A stretch of DNA of 38,137 nucleotides from an uncultured bacterium (lineage in GTDB: Bacteria > Verrucomicrobiota > Kiritimatiellia > RFP12 > UBA1067), in assembly GCA_902761035.1 (NCBI GenBank), contig CACWIW010000046.1, positions 1 through 38,137 of the forward strand, read 5' to 3'. This document shows positions 29,240 to 37,814 of this stretch, in pieces. The notes beneath the pieces are model-generated. The model saw only the letters and a list, made by a program, of their open reading frames with translations, searched no databases and was not told the origin of the DNA. Position numbers and translations under genes: made by a program. Within the stretch, counting starts at the first letter, position 1, and the number at the start of each line of letters is the position of its first letter.

Positions 29240-30814
29240 TCACTTCACCTCAATGGTCTTGGAAACCGTTTTTCCATCCGCGCCAGTCCACGAAAGGCGG
29301 TAGCGGCCGCGGAAGCCCCGGAACTCGACTTTGCCGTTCTTCGCGGGGACAGTCCCCTTCGTCTTCCATTCCCCGTTTACGAGCGCGTCGAGCGCCTTGT
29401 ACGCGGGCTTGGGGCGCATGTCGCGCGTGAAGAGCCCCGAGATCTGAGGCTCGCCGGGATAGCTGCATCCATCGACGAGATTCCACCACGTGATGCCCGC
29501 AACGGCCTTGTGCGAGAACCATATCCTTTAGAGATTGCGCACGGCGTTGGCCTGGATCGCAAGCCCCTTCTCGCCCTTGATAGCCTGTGGTATCGTGATT
29601 TCCGAAATGTGTATGCGCCGCCCGGTTTTCGCCATTGTGTCGAGCCGGTCGCGGATCGTCTTCGGCGTCCCGACCCAGTTGACGTGCTTCTTGCCGGCGG
29701 CGAGGGCTTTGACATCTGGCACTCTCATTATGTGCATCTGGCATCCGACGAGGTCGATCCGCGCGCCTTCGGCGGTCAGGTCCTTCACCTGCTTCAGAAA
29801 GTCTGCGTTTATGTTGTTGTCGTTGATGGCGAGTTCTGTCGTCTCAGGGAATGCGCGTTTCGCGTCGATGAGCGCCGTGAGCGGAAAGTCGCCCGGCATG
29901 ATCCCCTTGAAGCTCTTCCAGACGGGAAGGCCAGTGCGCGACTTGCCGTATTTGACGTAGTCACGCGAAGACTCATTCACCACGTCCCAGCTGTCCGCCT
30001 TGTCCCCGAAGTGGGCGCCTATGTCGAGGACGCGCTTCGTCCAGAGGCGGCGCATGGCGTCCGTCCAGCCCGGAAGCGCGGCGGCGATTTCCTGCTCGCT
30101 CATCTTCGGATAAAGCTTCTTTTCGCAGAATCCCCTGAAGTGCGCAAACTCCCATTCCTTGCCGTTCGGCTCGGGCTTGTAGGTGTCGCGACGCGGCAGG
30201 CCGAGTTTCTCAAGATACTCTTTCTCGTTTTCGGGGCAGAACTTGTCGTAGAGCCATTCCGGCCTGAAGCCGCCGGTGACGAGGATGTGCCCGTGTGCGC
30301 GAAGTCCCTTGCTCTTCAGGAAGTCGATTACCCTGCCCGGCGGCGGGCGGCGCCAGAACCTGTCCTTCACGGCCTTTTCCCGCGGCAGGGCGTTCCAGTA
30401 CTCCTCTGTGGCCGCCTCGCCGTCGTAGGCGCGGATCACGCCTGGCTCGGGCTCGTACTCCCTCCAGTAGAACGGGACTGTCCCCTGGTTGAACACACCG
30501 CCCTCTCCGAAGGCCGCCTCGTATCGCCTGTTCAACTCCGGCGAGCCGAGCTGCCCGAAGTTGAACGTCGAGGCCCCGAACCGGAACTCGTGCGTGAGCT
30601 GCTCGTAGCGCACCTCCGTCCCGTCCGGCGCATCTACCGCCGCCGACGCGTCGGCCTTGCGGTTCGCCTCGATGTCGGCGTCGATTCGCGCCTGCTCCGC
30701 GTCGTTCCATATCGCCCAATAGGCGTCGGACATCGCCGCACGCCCCGGCGCGGGTTCCGCCCACGCCGCAAGCGACGCCATCGCCGCGGCAGAAAGAATT
30801 GATACTGTGTTCAT
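29240..30814 (-). pseudogene. GH10 endo-1,4-beta-xylanase with one in-frame stop
   Basis: A secreted family GH10 enzyme, interrupted by TAA at 29528-29530 after codon 428; the same frame continues for 95 codons to TGA at 29240. Signal peptide: NTVSILSAAAMASLAAWA. Catalytic residues are intact: acid/base E281 in WDVVNESSRD and nucleophile E405 in IHISEITIP. After the stop the frame reads RIWFSHKAVAGITWWNLVDG, the expected GH10 strand-8 region, so a Tyr codon (TAC or TAT) probably became TAA. Without read-through the barrel would be incomplete. The promoter box is at 30841-30836. Substrates of GH10 are xylans. Confidence 0.88.
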
Positions 30815-30835
30815 AGTTTCTCCTTACAAGGCATG

Positions 30836-30841
30836 ATTATA
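30836..30841 (-). promoter_or_regulatory. Minus-10 box of the GH10 gene
   Basis: Minus-strand TATAAT in the context TTTTGATATAATCATGCC, 22 bases before the GH10 start, with AAGGAGAAAC as ribosome site. The GATATAAT form matches those in the 162-bp repeat and before the transposase. Confidence 0.55.
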
Positions 30842-30865
30842 TCAAAAGAAGCTGATTACAGGTAG

Positions 30866-30886
30866 GGTCACGCGTCCCGCGTGACC
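30866..30886. repeat. Palindromic REP-like repeat GGTCACGCG type, copy 2
   Basis: The same 21-base perfect palindrome as at 19251-19271, followed here by a second palindromic run (GACGCGCGGGACGCGCGTCC, about 30889-30908). It lies 45 bases past the stop of the large surface protein and may end its transcript. Confidence 0.8.
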
Positions 30887-30930
30887 GCGGACGCGCGGGA
30901 CGCGCGTCCCTACCGAGTTTTGCAACAACC

Positions 30931-33900
30931 TCACCGGACGATGATTATGCAGCCTTTTTTAATGTACAGGCCGTCGGCCTTCTTGATCACGCTGAAACTT
31001 TCGCCGTCCGCGCTCTTGAAGGTCAGTCCGGCAAGATTCTCGGGGGCGTTGTCGGCCCAGCTGATGATCGGCGTCTTGGTCGAGACTCGCCTTCCGCCCA
31101 GCTTGATCTTGACCGTCGCGCTGTCGGCGAACTTGAGCGTATTGTGAGCCGTAAACGCCGAAGCGCGCGGCAGCGCGTTCGTCCTCGCCGAGAGGTCGAT
31201 TACCGAGCCGTCCTGCATCGTGCAGCCGTAGAAGTAGTCGTGCGCGGATGGCTTGAACGTGCCGTACACGGCCATTAACGCGCCGCCGGAGTTGAAGTCC
31301 GAGTAGAGTTCGTCCGCTTCGTCGTCATACACCGCCTCGTAGTCGTGTACGCTGAACTCGTTGGGCAGCCTCAGCGGACAGTTGACCTTGAAATCCACGG
31401 TCCGCGCATCGCAGGCAACGCGCGTATACAGCGAACCGCCGATGTTCGGTATGTTGAACACGCCGTTCGAGATTACGGAACTGCGCAGGTAGAGCACCTT
31501 GCTACTTGCGAAACCAACCGTCAGCGTGTGCCCGCCGAGATCCACGGGTTGAGTGCCGCCGAATACAAGCGTGTTCGAGACGGCAAGATACGAATCTGCC
31601 GTAAGCCGCCTGAAGCCCGAACCGCCCCAATCCGTATGCGACATGTCAAAACCCGAGTTCGCGAACGTGCCGCCGTCCAGTATGATGTCCTGGTTGCAGT
31701 AGTCGTAGTTGCCGCGCACGTCGAACGTGCCGCCCTCCGCGACTTCAATCTCTCCCAGACCAAACGCCTTCAAGTTGCCCCACGAGGTGCTGTTGTTGCC
31801 AGCGGAGTTCCCGCTGACGCGCAAGTGGCCTCCGGCAATCAGCGTACCGCCCGTATAAGGCTGCGAAATGCGCCCCACGAGTATGCCCGGACCCGACTTG
31901 ACGAGTCTCAGGTTGCCGGTTAAATGAACGTGCTGGAGATCGAGGTCCGCCCCCTCGGGCGTTTCGACTTCAAACGTGCCGACCTGCTCCGCCGAATTCG
32001 TGACGACAAACGACGTTATGCCGCAGGTTACGCTTGTAGGCAGCTTAAGGTAACCGCCGTTGACGTCGAACACCGCGCCGGTGTCCGGGACGAACGCCAC
32101 CGCGCCGTCAAAGTCGTTGGTCACGTTCGGCGCGCCCGTGTAGCTCGTCAGGACAAACGCAACGGGCGTGAAGTTCGTCGCGCAGATCGCGGCATATCCC
32201 GCAGACGTGGAAAACCGCACGTACATGTCGCTCGTGACGCCGCCGTCCCATTCCATCGGTTCGCTCTCTCCGTCCTTGTAGTACTTCCAGCAGTTCGCTG
32301 AGGCGTCCCACGTCGCATAGTCCGGCGTTGCGGTCGATTTGACGTAGATGCCATCCGAACGGACATCCAATGTGAGCTCGAGTTCCGCCGCTGATTCCAG
32401 CACAAACGAAGTGGTCAGCGTTGCGAGGTCCCTTTCGTTCCAACCCACAAGCTTTTCTCCGGAAGTAACCGTGCGCGCGCCAAGACGGAGCGTGACCGTC
32501 GCGTTGTCGGCGAATGAGATTGTTTGCGACCGCCCCGCCGTGCTGACGATGTTGAACGCACCCGTGTTCTCCGAAAGATCCCATACCGCGCCGTCTAATA
32601 ACTTTGTGTTTCCGAAATTCGTCGTCAGGCACTTAAACACGCCATGCACGGTCGTGAGGCCGGTGTAACTGCCCACCGTTTGTTCAGGTGGATCGCCAAG
32701 CGTCAGATTGCGCACGTCGCTCAGGTTCGAGCTCGGAAGGTATCTGCTGAGAATCAAATCCGTATCCGGCGCACGGCTCGCAGAGTCGATGAACGCAATA
32801 TAACCGGCATCCCCGACCGCCCGTATCGTTCCGTTCGTGACTATGCAGTTCTCGATGTAGAAATGGTCGTTCGTCAGGACAACACTCAATTCGTGACCGC
32901 CAAGGTTCATTACGGCCTCGCTCCAAAATCCGTTCTCTATCGAGCGCATGCAGTAGGAATGCCACATGTCGAACGTCGAATCGGCGGAGAGGATCACCTT
33001 GCGAAGCTGCCTCTGCTGATCGAGACCGCCGTTGTGCGCACCGCGCGCACCGGAATTCACAAACGTGCCGCCGTCCATGACAAGTGGATATTTGTCGTAT
33101 TCGAACAGACCACCCATGTCGAGCGTCGCGCCGTCGCGCACGATTATCTGCGGGACGCGCCCGAAATACACATCGTTGATGTTACTCGACTTCACGGCCG
33201 ACGTCGAGTACTGGCGGAACTGAAGCGTGTAGTCGCCCGGCTCCGTGATATCGACGACCTTGCCGTAGTAGCGGAAACTGCTGTCGCTCGCCGTCACGGA
33301 CATCAGATGGTTCGTCACGCCACCATGGATCAAGAGCACATGGAACGGCTCGTTGCGCCTCGACGAGTTTGCGCACACCGAACTCGTGAACCACAGCGCA
33401 TACGCACCCGGATCGTCGATATGCATCGTCTGCTCGAACCATGCGTCACCGAGGTTGTTATAGGTACGCAGATATGCAGAATACGTGCCAACCATCGTCC
33501 CGCTGCCAGCCCATGTGCCGTTGGCGGTGGAGAGCCCGACATTCGCCCCGTCACACGTCCAGTACGGACATTCCGTCCAATCCGTTGAGTTCGCATACTG
33601 GTAGCTTCCACTTATGCTCCCATCGTCGAACGAACCATTCTTCAGAAGGTTGTTCTCCTCTAGGACAGGCGCGAACACCACGTCGTCGACGTTGTTCGCC
33701 ATGTACTTGCTTCCGGCGTCCTGATAGAACTGGAGCGTATATTCACCCGCCTCCGCGATTTCGACGCGGCGGCTGAAATACTGCTTGTTCGCGCTTGATA
33801 TGGCGAACCCGCAAAGTTCGTTCGTCACAGCGCCATGGATCAGCTTTGCCCGCAGCGTCGCGCCCTTGCGGCTGTTGTCAACAGCGGCCATATAGGTGAA

Positions 33901-35295
33901 CGAGAAACGGTAGTAACCGGGATTCAGGACGCGGAACGTCTGCTCGGCATGCGCCGGACCGTATGCCGCATTGTTCTGCGACCGGAGATACATCGCGTAC
34001 TTGCCGATGTCGTAGCCAGTATTGACCCAGGTGCCGTTCGCCTCCGTAATCCCCACGTTCTTGCCGTCGCATGTCCAGTGCGGATTCTCCGGCCAAGCGA
34101 CAGAGCAGGTGTACTGGTAGGTGGTGCCGTTCGTGATCGAGGCCGCATCGAAATTGCCGTTGAGGATGAGGTTGTCGTCTGCGAAGCCGAACGGCTGGCG
34201 GCGGCCCTGAATGGCGCATTTGAGCGTACCCTCCTCAACTTCCGTTCCGCCGTAGTACGTCTGGTACGTGCGCGTCTGAACGAAATTGCCCTCGCCCTGC
34301 TTGACGACCTTCACGTTCCCCGAAATCGTCACGATGTCATTTTTGACCGTCGCGCCCGCCGGCACATCCACTCGCAGCTCGGAAAGCGTCTTCGTCGTGT
34401 TCACGATGCGTCCGGCGTCGTCCGAATAGTCGCCCGATCCTGTGAGAGTCCCGACAGGCGTGAGGAACTTTCCGGTGACGAGATTGTAGAATCCGATGAC
34501 GTCATCCGACTCGTCGCCGTCCGTGCCGTTCGTGTCGCGCGCAGGGACGATGTTGCACTTGAGTTCCCCGTTCTCGCCATACACCCTGAACCAGTAGAAA
34601 CGACCACGGACACGATAACCGCTCCCCTCCGTAAACACGCCGCTGGCATTAAAATCACCGCCTGTAAGGAGAACGAACGGTGCCGGCGGCGCAAACGGAG
34701 TCGAGGCACGCGTGAACGAGTTGTAGGCCTTACTCGTCTGATCCGTCAGGTTATCGCACCCGCAACCGCCCGTATAGCCATCGATCAAGAGATGAAAGTC
34801 TTTCCCGGAAGTCAACCCCATGTCGTAACTCGATCCCGGCTTGCCCCAGTCAACGCGGAACTTGGAAAGCGCGTTCATGGTCCTGAGGCACGCAATCGCA
34901 GCTACGCCGCCCGGCAATCTCGTGCAGTACAAGAACTGGTAGGTGTTGTTGTTGTCGGTGAAGCGGAACTTCATCTCGACGCGGTCGGTCTGGATCGGCG
35001 TGTAGTCGGTATGGACGTACTGCGAGCCCGTGGCGGTGACGTATTCGAGGAGGCGGTAGCGTCCCGCGACGAGTGCGGAGTTCGCGCCGCCCTTCAGTCC
35101 CTTGACGGTGAGGTTGTGCCCCGCAAGATCGACCGTCACGCCGCGCGCGACCGTAAGATCGCCGTCAACGGTCTCGTCCCCCGTGAGCGTGTAGTCCGCG
35201 CTGATTGTGCGGTCCGCCGCCAGCGACGGCGAGAGCGCCGTAGCTACACACAGCGCGGCGACCGCCACAACTGTTTTCAGCATCATGTTTTTCAT
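30931..35295 (-). CDS. Large secreted protein with LamG-like, paired carbohydrate-binding-like and autotransporter-type beta-strand repeats
   Basis: A 1454-aa protein with a signal peptide (residues 1-27, TVVAVAALCVATALSPSLAA). It has a LamG-like region (about 78-290; YRLLEYVTATGSQYVHTDYT), then two tandem modules of about 170 residues with the same pattern (ILNGNFDAAS ... HWTCDGKNVGITEANGTW; LLKNGSFDDG ... YWTCDGANVGLSTANGTW) that look like carbohydrate-binding jelly rolls. Long beta-helix-like repeats follow (LVMDGGTFVNSG, IILDGGTFANSG, LNLGGHELSV-type). No beta-barrel transporter domain is obvious at the end, which reads GLYIKKGCIIIVR. Such proteins are common in PVC bacteria. Its ATG overlaps the stop of the upstream hydrolase-like gene. 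Confidence 0.8.
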   Translation of the reverse strand: MKNMMLKTVVAVAALCVATALSPSLAADRTISADYTLTGDETVDGDLTVARGVTVDLAGHNLTVKGLKGGANSALVAGRYRLLEYVTATGSQYVHTDYTPIQTDRVEMKFRFTDNNNTYQFLYCTRLPGGVAAIACLRTMNALSKFRVDWGKPGSSYDMGLTSGKDFHLLIDGYTGGCGCDNLTDQTSKAYNSFTRASTPFAPPAPFVLLTGGDFNASGVFTEGSGYRVRGRFYWFRVYGENGELKCNIVPARDTNGTDGDESDDVIGFYNLVTGKFLTPVGTLTGSGDYSDDAGRIVNTTKTLSELRVDVPAGATVKNDIVTISGNVKVVKQGEGNFVQTRTYQTYYGGTEVEEGTLKCAIQGRRQPFGFADDNLILNGNFDAASITNGTTYQYTCSVAWPENPHWTCDGKNVGITEANGTWVNTGYDIGKYAMYLRSQNNAAYGPAHAEQTFRVLNPGYYRFSFTYMAAVDNSRKGATLRAKLIHGAVTNELCGFAISSANKQYFSRRVEIAEAGEYTLQFYQDAGSKYMANNVDDVVFAPVLEENNLLKNGSFDDGSISGSYQYANSTDWTECPYWTCDGANVGLSTANGTWAGSGTMVGTYSAYLRTYNNLGDAWFEQTMHIDDPGAYALWFTSSVCANSSRRNEPFHVLLIHGGVTNHLMSVTASDSSFRYYGKVVDITEPGDYTLQFRQYSTSAVKSSNINDVYFGRVPQIIVRDGATLDMGGLFEYDKYPLVMDGGTFVNSGARGAHNGGLDQQRQLRKVILSADSTFDMWHSYCMRSIENGFWSEAVMNLGGHELSVVLTNDHFYIENCIVTNGTIRAVGDAGYIAFIDSASRAPDTDLILSRYLPSSNLSDVRNLTLGDPPEQTVGSYTGLTTVHGVFKCLTTNFGNTKLLDGAVWDLSENTGAFNIVSTAGRSQTISFADNATVTLRLGARTVTSGEKLVGWNERDLATLTTSFVLESAAELELTLDVRSDGIYVKSTATPDYATWDASANCWKYYKDGESEPMEWDGGVTSDMYVRFSTSAGYAAICATNFTPVAFVLTSYTGAPNVTNDFDGAVAFVPDTGAVFDVNGGYLKLPTSVTCGITSFVVTNSAEQVGTFEVETPEGADLDLQHVHLTGNLRLVKSGPGILVGRISQPYTGGTLIAGGHLRVSGNSAGNNSTSWGNLKAFGLGEIEVAEGGTFDVRGNYDYCNQDIILDGGTFANSGFDMSHTDWGGSGFRRLTADSYLAVSNTLVFGGTQPVDLGGHTLTVGFASSKVLYLRSSVISNGVFNIPNIGGSLYTRVACDARTVDFKVNCPLRLPNEFSVHDYEAVYDDEADELYSDFNSGGALMAVYGTFKPSAHDYFYGCTMQDGSVIDLSARTNALPRASAFTAHNTLKFADSATVKIKLGGRRVSTKTPIISWADNAPENLAGLTFKSADGESFSVIKKADGLYIKKGCIIIVR

Positions 35296-36631
35296 TTTAC
35301 CGTGCCTTCCTTTGTTTGAGATTTACTTGTTTGAGTGAAAATCGCCGCGTCGCCCGGGTCGAGCCAGAAGACGTCTGAATAAACATCGAGGCTTGCGCAG
35401 GAACCGTCGCGGCGGACGATTTCCGCGCCCGGCGCGAACTTTGCCGTGAACGCCATGTCGTCGTTCGGACTGCGGTTTACGACCATGAAGTAGTCCTTGC
35501 CGCCATTCTTCAGATGCGACACCACGGCCTCGCCGTTCTTGAGCGCAGAGAACGCCGTCACGAACGACGGAAGATCCTTTCCTCGAAGCGCTTAGTTCCG
35601 AGTGGAATGTCGATTCCGGTGTGCCGGACGCTTACCACCTTTGCGCCGACGAACACGTATGCGCGCGCCTGCAGCTCGGCGTTGAACTCGCGCACGCGCT
35701 CAAACATCGGTCCACGCTTGCCGTCGTAGAGAATCGGCGCGCTGTTGTAGCCGTGGTACGGCTCCTTGATGTACCAGCGGAAATATTCCAGCCCCTGCGC
35801 TCCGTATGCGAGGTTGGAATACTGCTGAAGGCGGAAGTGCTCCATCGTCGGAACGGGATAGTCCTGCCCCGGATAGTGCCGATGCGCCGAAAGAAGAGCG
35901 AACGCAAACATCGGGATCTTCCGCTCTGCGGCAAACGCGCTTGTCGTCTCAAGCGTCTCGTACCACCGCTCCTTCAGGAACACGCGCTGCCCGTGAAGGC
36001 GGAAGTCGCCGTCCTCAAGCGGCTTGAAGGAAAGAATCGGATACATGTCGAAGCTGACCACCTTCAGCGGCACTGCGTCATACAGGGCACGAATGTATTT
36101 GTCGTGTGTCTCGAACCCGGTCTTGTCCATTTGGCGCTCTTTGTCCTTGCGGTTTCTCCTGTCGCACAGCGCGCCGAACACGTTCACGAAGCACGGATGC
36201 GCCGGATCGAACTTATCGAATTGCGACACGCACTTGCGGATAAGCGGAAAATGGCTCTTGTGCGGCTCATCGACGATTGAGTAGTATTCGAGCGCCGGGG
36301 AGTTCTTGCAGGCCGCAGTGAACACCTTCACGTTCTCGGACAACTTCCTCAGCCCGCGCATTCCGAGGATGAGCTTCACCCCGGCCTTCTCCGCCTCGCC
36401 GAGGATCCTCTTCGCGGCTTCCGGCGAATTGCAGCCCTGTACGACGTGAGTAAACCCGGCCTCCTTCATCTCGACGTACCGCGCCGCAGTAGCGTCATCC
36501 TCCGAAAGCGTCCCCCACACAATCAACGGCAGAGTTTCGCCGGCCGCCGCAGACAGCGCGAAAGCCGCCGCGAACAGCGCGGATTTCATCAACGGGCAAA
36601 ATGCCCGTTGTCCCAGAGTGCCGCGCTTCAT
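35292..36631 (-). pseudogene. Secreted glycoside-hydrolase-like (beta/alpha barrel) gene with a frameshift
   Basis: The first frame (start 36631, stop 35558) encodes a signal peptide and a TIM-barrel protein: LPLIVWGTLSEDDATAARYV, EYYSIVDEPHKSHFPLIRKC with a possible catalytic glutamate, and YGAQGLEYFRWYIKEPYHGY. The C-terminal beta domain (KNGEAVVSHLKNGGKDYFMV, FWLDPGDAAIF) is in another frame ending at 35292, so an indel lies near 35575-35590. ATGA coupling of that second frame with the surface protein supports it as the true end. No GH family number can be assigned. The start at 36631 has GGAGGTG seven bases upstream; its first 15 codons derive from a palindromic repeat. Confidence 0.75.
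36590..36620. repeat. Palindromic repeat within the 5' coding end of the hydrolase-like gene
   Basis: CAACGGGCAAAATGCCCGTT (from 36590) is a perfect inverted repeat, followed by GTCCCAGAGTGCCGC. The run GCCCGTTGTCCCAG plus TGCGC is found on the minus strand at 19335-19360 as part of a larger intergenic palindrome. Here it encodes residues of the extended signal-peptide N-region. Confidence 0.65.
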
Positions 36632-36659
36632 CGCGACACCTCCGTTTTCAGGCGATAAT

Positions 36660-36671
36660 CCCCCCCCCCCC
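36660..36671. repeat. Homopolymer C12 (G12 on the coding strand)
   Basis: Twelve C in a row, lying between the promoter repeat and the ribosome site of the hydrolase-like gene, so it is in the transcribed leader. Tracts of this length slip readily and could alter expression or, if an upstream ATG (36703) is used, reading frame. Confidence 0.9.
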
Positions 36672-36706
36672 TGAATTTTGCGTGTTTTCGCGAACTTATA
36701 CATTAC

Positions 36707-36868
36707 GAGGTAATTGCAAAACCCCTCTTTCACGTCGTCCACGAACCAGACCACACAGCCTGACGAAGCCCGTAGGACGCCTCCCGCAGAGGTGGAATCG
36801 CAATACGCATATTATATCAAATTTCGCCCTGTGTGCGCAAGGGGGAAAATTAGATTTTCTTTGATGGG
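36707..36868 (-). repeat. 162-bp repeat carrying a promoter, copy 2
   Basis: About 97% identical to 28849-29010. The minus-strand promoter is again intact (TTGCGC at 36840-36835, 18-base spacer, TATAAT at 36816-36811) and would transcribe the hydrolase-like gene and surface protein with a leader of about 170 bases. Its first 17 bases are the left terminal repeat of the insertion sequence. A G11 tract (36866-36876) overlaps its last three bases and extends past its inner end. Confidence 0.85.
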
Positions 36869-36902
36869 GGGGGGGGTAATTGCAATTATTTCAACTTTTC
36901 AC

Positions 36903-36931
36903 TTGATTTCCGTGTAGTTATATGATATAAT
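36903..36931 (+). promoter_or_regulatory. Promoter of the transposase, likely leaderless transcript
   Basis: TTGATT (36903-36908), a 17-base spacer and TATAAT (36926-36931). The ATG follows at 36938, just where transcription should start, so the mRNA would have no leader and no ribosome site is visible. Low translation of a transposase would fit. Confidence 0.6.
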
Positions 36932-36937
36932 ATCTAC

Positions 36938-37648
36938 ATGAAAACAAACATGGCAGAAGCTCCACGGATACACTTCGCAAGCCACTGGCTGACAATACAG
37001 CCCAGCCTCTTCGACTTCCTTGAGGACGAGGTGGGGGAACTTGACGACAACCAGCGGCTTTTCGTCCGCATCGCGGAGTCCGTGGAACTTGGCCGCATCG
37101 CGCGGAAGTACGGATGGTGCGGCAATGGAAGGAAGCCGTCGAGCCGACTTGCGATGTTCAAGATGTTCGTGATGAAGCATGTCTGGAACTTCCCGACGAC
37201 CAAGGACGCGCTTGCCGAAGTGCGCCGATGCCCGTCCATGCGCAGGCTCTGCGGATGGGAGTCGCAGTCCGACATCCCGTCCGAGTCCACGATCTCGCGG
37301 ACGTTCGGCGACTTCGCCGTGGACGAGATCGCCTCGTCGCTTTTCAAGGACTTCGTGAAGAAGGTGGCGAGGGGGCGGATCGTCATCCACCGCAGCATCG
37401 ACTCCACCGAGATAGACGCGCGCGAAAGCGCGGCGACCAGGGACGAGAAGGCCGCAGCCGCCGGCATCGCCCCCGCCGAGAAGATCCGCTTCCGCAACCG
37501 ATCCGGCGTGGAGCGGGTCAACGGGCACCTCCACGATGCGCACGGCGGACGCACGGTCAGGGTGCGCGGACACGCCAAGGTGCTTCTCCACCTGATGCTG
37601 GGTCTCCTCGTCATCGCGGTGGAGCAGTCGGCGCAGATGCTCTGCTGA
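36938..37648 (+). CDS. IS5-like DDE transposase with internal deletion
   Basis: A 236-aa protein: an N-terminal InsH-type (DUF772-like) region (SHWLTIQPSLFDFLEDEV, KYGWCGNGRKPSSRLAMFKM, STISRTFGDFAVDEIASSLF) with the first catalytic aspartate in HRSIDSTEIDARES, then directly IRFRNRSGVERVNGHLHDAH with the catalytic glutamate, and the C-terminal helix region. About 100-150 residues, including the second aspartate, are missing between DARESAATRDEKAAAAGIAP and AEKIRF. The frame is kept. It is therefore probably inactive, but could still bind the ends. IS families with this look are common in PVC genomes. Confidence 0.8.
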   Translation: MKTNMAEAPRIHFASHWLTIQPSLFDFLEDEVGELDDNQRLFVRIAESVELGRIARKYGWCGNGRKPSSRLAMFKMFVMKHVWNFPTTKDALAEVRRCPSMRRLCGWESQSDIPSESTISRTFGDFAVDEIASSLFKDFVKKVARGRIVIHRSIDSTEIDARESAATRDEKAAAAGIAPAEKIRFRNRSGVERVNGHLHDAHGGRTVRVRGHAKVLLHLMLGLLVIAVEQSAQMLC

Positions 37649-37814
37649 CGCGCTTCGCCTTACGCGCCCCGGCGGCCTCCTCCTGCCGCCGCTCCCATTC
37701 TTCGCACGCCTTTCGGTCAATCTCCCTCTCCCATTCCGGGAAGAGGCTGGGCTGGATTGTCAGCCAATGGCCCGAAAACCCCGGGCTTGCGCCGTCTTCG
37801 CCCTCTTCGGCCAT
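37611..37814 (-). pseudogene. Opposed N-terminal fragment of a second, related transposase
   Basis: On the minus strand a frame starting MAEEGEDGASPGFSGHWLTI continues QPSLFPEWERE. GHWLTIQPSLF matches SHWLTIQPSLF near the start of the intact-looking copy, and the DNA is 26 of 27 identical over that stretch. The remaining residues (IDRKACEEWERRQEEAAGAR) are charged and lead to a stop at 37611. The inverted terminal repeat at 37913 would be its left end. It is thus a second IS copy in inverted orientation, cut off after about 30 recognisable codons. Confidence 0.55.
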
